Positions 43,946-53,472 of a stretch of 64,000 nucleotides of DNA are shown here, one piece after another. Below the pieces are notes generated by a model, which worked only from the letters and a program-made list of their open reading frames with translations, did no database searches and was not told the DNA's origin. This DNA is from Takakia lepidozioides (lineage: Eukaryota > Streptophyta > Takakiopsida > Takakiales > Takakiaceae). Where the stretch lies: NCBI GenBank assembly GCA_030704615.1, contig CM060731.1, forward strand, positions 26,102,001 to 26,166,000, in the 5' to 3' direction. Position 1 is the first letter of the stretch. Each line of letters begins with the position of its first letter. A program made the position numbers and the translations under genes.

Positions 43946-46439
43946 TCTGGAGCAATCGTGTGGTCCTGAAAAGTCCTTGGAGCAGTTCTCAGAGCCATTT
44001 CAATCTATGTTTTTTTCATTCTGTTCTACTTGCATCTTACTCACTGAGCGCTTTTGTGGGTTGGGATTTATCTCTTTTTTTCAGGTACACGAAATATGTG
44101 CTTATGGAAGGAAATCACCTGAGCGGAATTCCAGACTATCTTGACATGTGGTCGGACCCTGCAAACGATCCAACCATGTATACTGCAGGGATATTGAAGG
44201 ACTGGAGTCCTTCTCACTTCAAAGACTGTGGGTGGTACCTTGACTGCCCACCGGAGCACACGACCTTTCAAGAACAGCATATGAAATACTTGAACAATAA
44301 CGCTGAGATGTTGGCGCCTTTGACTGACGAAGAGTACCAACGAAACATAGCAACATTGGCTGCCAAGGAGCCTGATGCTCAGGGAACGCCGCAGAAGGGA
44401 AAGAAGACGGGCCGCAAACCAAAAGACAAGGCTGTTGATGTCATAGCCATCTCACCAGCAAAGCCAAAGAACAAAGACAAGTCCAAAGAGAAGGAAAAGG
44501 ACAAGGGGAAGGAGAATGAGAAGGAGATGGAGAGTGGGCAGGACTTTACTGCTGGAAGATATACCCGCACTCTTCAGTGCGTGTTCGATGCCAAGCCACA
44601 CCCTTCCCGTTCTGATTCAGCAGGAGAGATGAAAATTGTTAATGAGGGTTGGCTTTCGATGATGCAGAGTCGAAAGAGAGGATACACTGGGGTGCCATCC
44701 CCTACCTGGGACAATATAATCTCATTCCTCAATCTGGTGAGAATTCCAGTTTCTTTCCTTTTTCTCTGAAAGTTTCGTTGGCAGTATTTCAGTCTCGTTC
44801 TTTGAAAACATTCTTGCCATCGTTCTTATAAAAAACATGTCTGTTGCAGGTGAGCACAGGTCCCACCTTCGTGTGCGGTGTGCAGAAAACTTATGCGGCC
44901 GACATTGTCATTCTCGACATCCCGGATGGCCAGGCTATGCCAGAAGTTCTTCCAAAGGGCAAGACGCCAGGCTGGAACAAATTCGAGGACAACTACTGGA
45001 GTTGGGTGTTCGGGTTCTGTAACAACTTCCTCTCTGATGCAGGGACACTTCTGCTTTTTCAGTCATGTGACAATGATAGTCGTCGGGCATTGGCATCATA
45101 CCTCAAGTCTTCAGGGTTTGAAGTTTTGCTCACATGGAATTGTGTGAACAGCCTCTACCTTGTGAAAGGGGGTTTTCCTGGTCAGCTGGTATGCCGTCTC
45201 CCTTCTGCTTGTGCTTTCATCATGAGTTTCAATGTTCTCTGCAGCTCCACTCTAGTAGAATGTGCTATGATCGACACAGATCATCACCGATTCATGATTT
45301 TTTTGTGTCTGAGTTCTGAATAGCCGATGTACACACTTCCACTATAGATTGTGTTTACCACACTAACCTGCTATCTTTGGCAAACGAGGATGTTCGAGGC
45401 GATCTGCTTGCGGAGGATTCGCACCTCAAAGACACCATCCTCCATCCGCAGCTTTGAGATTTCTGACCAGGGTTGTTTCGTCAACCCCCCCTATGAGCCC
45501 CATGTTGATGACATTTTGTACAACTTCATGCAGTCAGACTCTGAAGAGAACAGATGGCACTCCTTAGAGAGGTGCAAAGGAAAAGTCCCCAGCGTTCATG
45601 CAAATACTGCTGGAGTCATGCAGCCACCGCTCTGCACGGGTGGTCGATCTTTCTGTGTCCACAGGTTCGTTTTTTCCCTTCCGAATTGGTTTTCTTTCAA
45701 CAGTTTCATCTGCTTAAATCCCCCCCTCCAAACTGTTCATGTTCTCCTGTCTGGTGCAGGAGCAACTTACCATGCATACAAGGCAGGCGGAAGAAGCCTT
45801 TTTGGCATGGAGGGTGATTCTGACCTCTACAACACAGTGCTCCTCCCCCTTTTGTCTGGCTCCACTTCAGGCACACAGACTGATCGGATTCAAATTCGAA
45901 GTGATGACGATCCCGAAGATAAGCAGGTCGACAACAACTTTTCATGTGAGTAAGTGCTAAACCCTCTTTGGGAGTCATACTCAATTTCTCAATAACATCA
46001 AAGTTACAGTAATAATTTTTTCAGGCTGTCTTTCAGGAAAGGCAGCGGTGGATCTTCAGGAGATACAGTCATTTCTGGCGAGTCTATTTTCGACAACCCC
46101 CTTTCCAATTTTCTGCTTCCTGTTTATGCCGAAGCAATGGCACTTCACGCGGCCGAGTCCCCTATCCCCTGACTTTTTAGTGGCCAGCCGTAGGTGTATC
46201 CAGCGTGGGTCCGGTGTTCTAAAATACTTAGACTTAGATGCAGAGGAAGCGGGGATACATTGTACTAACTCTGAGTCAGACTGAACTGTATTCTTTTAAT
46301 ATTCATTTTCATACTATCTGGAAAACGTTGAATCCCCTTCCTCCACCGTAGTTGTTCCTTTAGAACAAATAATAATCACAGAATCAACTTTCATTTAAAT
46401 TGCAATATGTATGAATCCATCTCACAAACCTCCCTGACT

Positions 46440-46760
46440 CTTCTCATATCCATTGTGCATTCATCTACAGTGTATTCATGCGTGCTCCATTCATGAATTT
46501 TTTCCTTTGTTCAACATCCTCTGTACTCTTTAATCCACCCCACAAACCTTCCACACTCATTTCATATACGTTGTGCATTCGTCAAAAGTTTTGGTCATGC
46601 ATCTTCCTGTCATGAATTTTTGTCATTGCTCAACATCCATTATACATTCATCCATTTTACTCTTATCCATCCCTCATTCATCCATCTACATTCATTTTTC
46701 ACACTCATCCATCTGTTTATCATCCAACTGTACATTCATCCATCCTTTATTCAATGCCTT
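46440..46760. repeat. CATTCATCC-rich subterminal repeat of the MULE-like element
   Basis: CATTCATC or close variants occur more than ten times in 320 bp, mixed with TCATGAATTTTT phrases. The block lies between the last exon and the GC-rich right end of the element. Subterminal repeats often bind transposase in plant DNA transposons; this role is inference. Confidence 0.6.
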
Positions 46761-46967
46761 TTATTATGTCGTCCAACTTGTTTCCGCGGTAAAGGGTGCC
46801 AATCCGCGGGAATACACTCCACTTCTTTCTGGGCGCGTGGTGACGCGGCCTTCACGTGTGATGACGTGGAGTGAGCCCCGTGACGTGGCATTTGCGCGAG
46901 GTGACGTGGCGTGAGCGCAGTTGCGCTCACGCGCTCACGTGACCAGGCTCACGTCGAGGCATCCCTG

Positions 46968-46976
46968 TGTTTGGTC
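46968..46976. repeat. 9 bp target site duplication, right copy
   Basis: TGTTTGGTC matches 35354-35362 exactly and marks the right edge of the MULE-like insertion. Confidence 0.8.
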
Positions 46977-49440
46977 AATGTTTTGAATAAGGTTTGAGTA
47001 TGATTTGCTTGCTCAAGCCTTTCCCATTGTTGAAGCAATGAGATCCTACGATTTGACTCCGATGCCCTGCCACATGTTACCCATTTGGGATATACCCAGG
47101 TTGTCCCATGCTAACCAGCGGCTTGCCTCTTTTCGCTGGGAAGGGTTTGGCTTGTTGGAAAAGGTATTGACGAAGGATCTCGAAGTAGTTAGAGGGTTCA
47201 AGTTTTTTGAGAAAGCCTCGCAACCTCCCCCAAGCCTACCAGATAGAGTTCCATAGACTAGATCCCACTTTTTTGAAGTTGAAACCGTTGACAATCCATC
47301 GAAATGATAGTGCCCAAGAGGCATTTTTTAAAGGGGAGGCCATCAGAATACTGTCTGCCACGATGAACTTCCACCAACCACCCTCAGGGCCCATGAATCG
47401 AGGTATCCATTTACCTAGAAGGGCTACAATCTGTTTTTCAGGGTCGATGATGCCCAATCCTCCCTGTTTTTTGGGGAGACATATTTGGCTCCACGACACT
47501 TGGGATCTTTTACCCTGTGATGACGATTCAGCCCCCCAGATGAAATTACGCAACAGTTTTTTAACCTGTTGGATTTGAGTCGAGTTAGGTCTCCATGAGC
47601 TGGCATAGTACTAGATCCCGGCCTCCAGGATTTGATTTACTACCAAGGCTCTACCTATGATTGACAAATGCTTCGATCCCCAAAAAGCCAATTTCCTCTT
47701 CAGCTTGTTCAAAATAGGTGCAAATCTCTGCTCGTCAGTGAGGTCAAGTCCGAATGTATAGCCTAGCAGGGTTGTGGATTGGCCTGGTTGCAGCCATTTG
47801 AGGCCTAGATTGACCCCCCATGTAGGAGCGATACCCAGGTTGCTGTTTGAGATGTCCCCTACTATAAGAGCACAAGTTTTGTTCCAGTTCACCTTGAATC
47901 CAGACGCTAAACAAAATAGTTGCAAGCATTCCGCTGCTTTGTCAAGGTTCTGAGTTTCTGAATGAAGAATGAGAAAGGTATCATCGACAAACATAGAATC
48001 AAGAACCTGAGTAGGCTGCTGAGTGATGTAGTTATTGACTCTCAGTCCAGTTAGATGAGCTTTATGTTGAAGAGTGTAACCAAGGCTGTCTGCCACCACT
48101 AGAAATAAGAATGGGGATAGTGGGCAGCCTTGACGAACCGATCTAAGGAGGGAGAAGGGTTTGGATAAAGCCCCATTGATAATGACCCTGCTGGTGGAAG
48201 TGGATAGAAGGATCCTGACCCACTGACAAAACAATTGCAAGAAGCATATTTTGGCCAGTGCTGCAAGAAGAAAAGACCATTCGACCCTGTCGAATGCCTT
48301 TTCAAAGTCTAAGAGCACTAGTGCAATAGCTTGTTTCGTTTGCTTTGCATATTGAGGGATCTCTTGGGCCAGCGGTAAATTATCCATTATGTATCTGCCT
48401 TTGATAAATCCCGTTTGATTCGGTCTGATAAGGGAGGGCAACAGGGGCTGCAAGCGAAGGGAGAGAGCTTTGGCAATGATCTTGTATGCCACATTCAGCA
48501 ATGTGATAGGTCTGTAGTTAGAGAGGTTTGTCCTATCTCCCTTCTTATACAACAATGTAATGACTCCTTGGGACATTGCAGGTGGCATTGCCTGACAATG
48601 AAACAAGTAGTTAGCCATAAGGGTGAAGTCACCCGAAATCTCTGGCCAAAGCTCTTTGTAGAACTCTGCAGTGATGCCGTCCATGCCTGGGGCTTTATTG
48701 TTTTTAAGCTTGAGAAGCGCTTCTTCCAGTTCATAGTCTGTGAATTCTCCCTCCAATGTCTGCGCCTTATGCCTAGTTAGGATGGAGGGAGTGTGGGCCA
48801 GGCAGTCCTTCTGCAGCTGGGAAGGCTCCAGGCTGATGTGAGTGCTATGGTATAGATTCCCAAAGTGAGTGGCTGCCAATTTAGCCAGTTCCTTGGGGTG
48901 TGAAACCAGATTCCCTAAAACTTGATCGGTCAGTTCCGTGATGTTCTGGACCGCCTTGCGAAGCTTGGTTTTTTCAAAGAAATAATTGCTCATTTTCTCT
49001 CCCTTGGTGGACTAGTTCACCCCTGCTTGTAACTTGAGTTTTTTTCGTTCAAATTGTGGTGTACTTCCAGGTTTTTCCTTGCTTCCAGGTATGTGAGGTA
49101 GATGTGCTCATCACAACGAGGTGACTCTAGCCTCAGTTGGCATACTTTAAGGCATTTTGTGAGAGCATACACTTTGCGTTTTCTTATGGCTGCTAGGGTT
49201 TGGCTCATCCTCTGGCTTTGTATGTTCACCGCTTTGATTTTCTCCATGAAGCGTTCCGCTGGGTTCTGAGATGCATTTCCTGCTTGTTGCCAAGAGAGGA
49301 GGAGACCTTTTTTGAACTCAGGTAATTTGAGCATGAGGCTGTTTAGTTTGAACAGCCCTCTCCCTCTTTGCTGAGTATGTGGGATGCGAATGACAGCCGA
49401 AATTGGAGCATGATCAAATCCCTGGTGTATTGGTTCTTGT
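46977..49440 (-). pseudogene. 5' part of a LINE ORF2: endonuclease end and reverse transcriptase
   Basis: Frame 49334-49017 and the bases just upstream encode the end of the endonuclease (GFDHAPISAVIRIP) and the linker. Frame 48993-47611 (460 residues) holds the RT core (LLYKKGDRTNLSNYRPITLL, QTGFIKGRYIMDN, LLDFEKAFDRVEW, RQGCPLSPFLF, MFVDD). Frames 47553-47236 and 47324-47046 continue the thumb and connection region. The LINE is 5' truncated at about 49440 and frameshifted several times. It belongs to a different family from the one at 20.9-25 kb. Its continuation is at 34150-35362. Confidence 0.85.
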
Positions 49441-49719
49441 TGTTGTCATTTGATTCTCATTTGAATTCTCATTTGATGTCCTCAAGGTGACAAAATAAAT
49501 AAATAAATAATAAAAATTGTACTTCAACTTAAATATTACAAAATGCTATATTAATGTCTCTATCGAAGTGTGACCCATAGCGATTTTTAAAGTTTGAATT
49601 CATTTCTTACATATATTTGCATGCATTTGACATTTTTCTAGGAGAATGATCGGAGCATCAACATGAGATTTATCAATATATAATGTTACTGCTCAATAAA
49701 TTCATGGAAAAAAATAAAT

Positions 49720-50056
49720 TGGGCCTTGACATGGGGAGACGTACTTGGATACATAGGAGATTGCAATTGGGCTTAGATGACGTGACTGGACACTTGGGCC
49801 TCTACATGGGAGATGCACTTGGATACATGACTAGAAGATTGCACTTAGGCTTAGATGGACCTCGACATAGGAGACGCATTGGGATACATTGGAGATTGCA
49901 CTTCGTCTTAGATTTCAATTCTTCACACATGGGCCAAATGCACAGGCTACCCTAGAGGTCGCACTTGGGCCTCGATATAGGAGACTCACTTGGATACATA
50001 GGGGATTGTCAAGATGACACTGGACACTTGGGCCAACCGCACAGGCTACCCTAGTT
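49720..50056. repeat. dispersed repeat rich in CACTTGGGCC units (copy 2)
   Basis: It has the same phrases as at 10019-10175 but with more internal units: GGCCTCGACATAGGAGACGCA, CTTGGATACATAGGGGATTG, ACTGGACACTTGGGCCAA. It ends with GCACAGGCTACCCTAGT..GTCTTGA. It lies just beyond the 5' end of the interrupted LINE. No coding capacity. Confidence 0.7.
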
Positions 50057-51172
50057 TGTCTTGATCCGGGTGTTCAGACTGCACGTTTCAGTTTCCTGGG
50101 TGTAGTGTAACGGAGGTTGATCAAAATAAGTCTTGCAAGAAAGTACTCTTAATACAGTCAGGAATGGCCGGCACTATCCCTTCGGTGTTTGGCATAGTGC
50201 CCAAGATTGGGAACTTACGACCCAATATGGAAGGATTTCATCACTCTCACTGATGAAGGCATAGTCCCCGTACTTTGAGTGTCCCCGTACTTGTGTGCTT
50301 GGGATCAAAACCTTTCTTGCTTTTTGACAGCTACCATCCTAGGAACGAGATAGTGGGCCTTTCTTTCTGCATTCGGTTGGAATCTTGTTCCTGGAATTGT
50401 GAAGTGCAAGGAGCATCTGATACTAGTTGTCTCTTGGAGAAAAGATGTTTTCATCAAGCGAGGGGAAAGCTTACCGGATCGATGATGCCCAATGAACATA
50501 GGAGAAAACTGCAACAAGACTACAGGTCCAGTCGACGAGAACTTTCTCGCAATCTGCGGATGCTTTCAGAAAGCAACTCTTGCAACAGTGTCTTCAGATG
50601 TTCCAAGTGGGGAATGGTCTCTCCTGCCCACTTCCATTTCAGGGTTTGATCACTCTTTGTGCAATTCACGGGTAAGTAATTGTAGAGCTTCATTGGCCAA
50701 GCCCAGGATCGGATCACATGATCAACAGTTAATAAAGGTAGGGAAAGAATAATGGTGCTGGGCAGCCACTCCACTATCATGACACTGAGTCTGAATCATT
50801 GCGTCTAAGTTGACCATCCTAGTTTTAACAAAGGGTTCCGGTTGTTTACGGGTACCCAGCATTCATGAAATCAAACTCCCAGCGGAATCCATGTTGGTTG
50901 TACACCCAATGGATACAAGGGGCACAAAAAGGACTACAAAAAACAAATGAGAAAAAGTTCAAGCACTTCAGTCCTTAGCTACAGGCCAGGGATGGGGAAT
51001 CTCTACAAGGCATTAGCCATGTCTTTACATCAAGCTGCAGCCAATCGTCATAGCATTACTGAAAGCCTCCCATCCTGGTTTAGCCCTCAATTGACAGAGA
51101 TCTCACAAATGTGGTTTCCTGATGGGATTGGGAATTTCCGGAAAGCAGCTAAGAAAGTTTGATAGCAGACTT
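50057..51172. other. intergenic region downstream of the nitrilase
   Basis: No gene is recognised. It would contain the nitrilase 3' UTR at its right end. Short overlapping frames on both strands (50275-50780) have no family resemblance. Confidence 0.55.
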
Positions 51173-53472
51173 TTACATATCTGCATCTTTCCTGACCCCA
51201 AGCAATGGAAGACTCGAAGTGAAGCTAACAGGAGTGAGAGCTTGATCTCGCACTGTCAGATTCAACACATCAGGGCGTGAGTAGTGCCCCACCACATCAA
51301 AGTCAAACTTGGCCCTCACTATATCCCCCAGATCTGCAATGAGACAGCATACACATTGACAATCTTTGGTTAGAGCATATGACCTGCCAGCAATATCCCT
51401 CACATTTTCATACTCTCAGCTCAAGCAGTTACCACCAGATAAATGTTAGATGAAAGGATGGCCAGCTAAGTGGGTGCTGCTCACCAAGATCTGCTGAGAC
51501 AAGTGCTTCTCCATCAAAGTTTGGACCGGCAAGAACAGTGCCCGTGGGGGAGATAATAACACTGCCTCCCTCACAAACAACTTCGGCAGGAGAGGGCTCC
51601 TCTCCCAAGGCCCCAAATATGTACTCAGGGGCAGGAGGGTAGTCTTGTCGCCTGCAAAACTGGTTGGCCGATAGCACAAAGCAAGCCCCCTCAACAGCAA
51701 TGTGGACCATGGAGGCTTGCCATGTGCCCCTTGCATCAGCTGTGGGTGCACAGTAGAGCTCCACGCCTAATTTCTCAAACAATCCACCCATTTGACATTT
51801 AGGACTAACATCCTATCATCCATAGGAATTACAGAGCTGTAGTCTTTCCTGGGCAAAAACAGACCTGTAGCTTTTTCTCCTGCTGTTATGCATAATTCCT
51901 GTGCTTTTCCCATAAGAGAGGTTAGGAAATCCTCTATGTGGAATGAACGTACCCAACTCTTGTGCAAAATCCTAAATGAGAAGAAGCTACATAAGATCTT
52001 CACTTCCAAGAGACACATTTTACAATGATTTTTATGAAGAGCATAAGTCAACATAATTATAAGCTACTTCTTGTGATGTTCACACGACAGTGTGGTCATG
52101 AAGGCTGAATGACAATTTTGACATGTTAGTGATCTCCAAGATGTACAAGAGCAACCCACCTTTAGCATACATAGCAGTTCGAAGGAGAGGCATTCGGTTC
52201 TCCCAGCAGATGACGGCACCCACCTTCCCAATTGGTGTCTCGAACACGGGGAGAGTGGACCCATCTCCAAAGCCCCAAATGAGGCGCTCTGAGGCTGTGG
52301 GCATGAGCTTGCGATGTTTTCCCAGAAACTCTCCGGTGGCATCAAAAAACAGAACTGTACAGTACAGAGTTCCTCCTGCCCGTTCAATCACCCCAACAAC
52401 CAAGAACACTTTGTATCTGCTTGCTGAGGCTGACAGCCGCTCCACTTCAGGACCTGTGGGGCAAGATACAAATTAGTCGAATCTTATGAGCTTTGGCAAT
52501 GACCAACATGCTGATTTGAGCTTGTCTGACTTCAGTGTTGGTGCTGCTTACAGCATGTGCAGCCACAACTTGGTGAATTGCAGAATGTGCTTCCAATTCC
52601 CTGACAGCCGCAGAAAATGAAGACCAACAAGGAAGAAGAGATGGAGAAAAATATGTGATTCTGCCAGAGCAAGGGGTCTCTCATGTTGCGAGCATAGGTT
52701 CAATGTTCCCACAAATGATAAGCAAGGCTGCCAAAGACTTAAAAAAGGAAACCCATCAACGAAAATTACTCGTGACTCTTCACAGATTCGGCACAACCCA
52801 AATTTACAACGGAACATCAAGACAGCAGAAGGCTTCTCCTTTCTCTCTGTATGAACATGCGATGTGCTATGGAGGTATTTTCTGCCACAAAAGTCATTTA
52901 CAGGGTTCTAAACGAGAAGTTCTGCACCTTTGGATTGTCCAACCCATTCTTCTGTGTAGACTATGTGGTCCCGGTTACAGCCACCGAGTTTGAGGGAGGA
53001 CGGAATCCATGGTCGAAGAGAGAGGATCGCAGACCTGGTACCTCAATGGCGGATGCGTGGTACTTGCGGTAGTCTTCGCGACCCTTAGCAGAACGGCTTC
53101 CGATCACAGCGCCAAACGAGTTACCACGCGGGTACCCACCGATGAACGCTTCTGGAAAAACGACCAATTGTGACCCCAGGGCAGCTGCCTGGGCAATGAG
53201 CCTCTCGGCCTTGTCTGCAACCATCAAGTAAGTGCATGAGGTAAATGTAGGGCCTCCGAACTCAGAAGCTTGAACATATCTATAATCAAACTTAGCAGTC
53301 ACCTCCTCTCAAATGCCCAAGACGGAAAGAGAGGGAGAGCATGTCACGTACCAAGAGTCGCAGGAGTGTCGTAGAAAATGGTGGATGCCTGCACGACCGT
53401 AGCCCGAACAGACCGAGCTGATGCAGGACTGCCCATATCTATCTCGTCTGGGATCACTGACTCCTCCGCCAT
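51173..53472 (-). CDS. NIT4: nitrilase, NIT4-like (beta-cyanoalanine nitrilase family)
   Basis: It hydrolyses nitriles to acids or amides. NIT4-type plant enzymes act on beta-cyanoalanine in cyanide detoxification. Exons as read on the minus strand: 53472-~53350, 53214-53035, 52453-52160, 51766-51485, 51333-51173, with GT-AG junctions. The start is the Met of [15 protein letters not shown]. The Glu-Lys-Cys catalytic triad is intact: [24 protein letters not shown] and [14 protein letters not shown]. Other family blocks are [40 protein letters not shown] and [16 protein letters not shown]. The C-terminus is [16 protein letters not shown]. Exon order and length fit a complete enzyme of about 345 residues. 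Choice of NIT4 over the Brassicaceae NIT1-3 group follows from this not being a crucifer, so it is partly inference. Confidence 0.93.

Larger units (their letters stand above)
40002..46284 (+). pseudogene. multi-exon gene with permuted beta-class amino-methyltransferase domain
   Basis: Likely exons include 40002-40298, 41011-~41513, ~41580-41740, ~41855-42013, ~42111-42301, 42387-~42810, ~42913-43138, 44085-44736, 44850-~45187, ~45390-45668 and 45760-~45950. The N-terminal part is unknown. A Lys/Glu-rich linker (KSKEKEKDKGKENEKEMES) lies near 44470-44530. The methyltransferase region starts at about 44890: ADIVILDIPDGQAMPE resembles motif IV (DPPY type, here D-I-P-D), and FLSDAGTLLLF and the next strand fit the Rossmann sheet. 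After an NPPYEP stretch (45485), EKSPAFMQILLES and VVDLSVSTG joined to GATYHAYKAGGRSLFGMEGD fit motifs X and I. Motif IV before I is the beta-class order of bacterial N4-cytosine/N6-adenine enzymes. I see a TGA stop at 41885 and frameshifts near 42545 and 45578. Confidence 0.6.
35363..46967. mobile_element. MULE-like DNA transposon with a methyltransferase-like cargo gene (11.6 kb)
   Basis: It lies between exact 9 bp copies of TGTTTGGTC and interrupts a LINE coding region. It begins CAACGACG and ends CATCCCTG. The ends are not good inverted repeats, but both carry CGTGAGCG motifs, and the 17-mer GTGACGTGGCGTGAGCG is present at 35421-35437 and 46901-46917 in the same orientation. Inside are a minus-strand transposase relic with a SWIM zinc finger (35956-39145) and a divergent plus-strand multi-exon gene (40002-46284) with methyltransferase motifs. 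The shared intergenic start region is 39146-40001. The superfamily call rests on duplication length, SWIM motif and transposase text. Confidence 0.75.

Noticed and set aside
34150-49440. Two independent LINE insertions at 34-35 kb and 47-49 kb
   Set aside because: The text is continuous across the exact 9 bp duplication, so they are halves of one LINE split by the DNA transposon.
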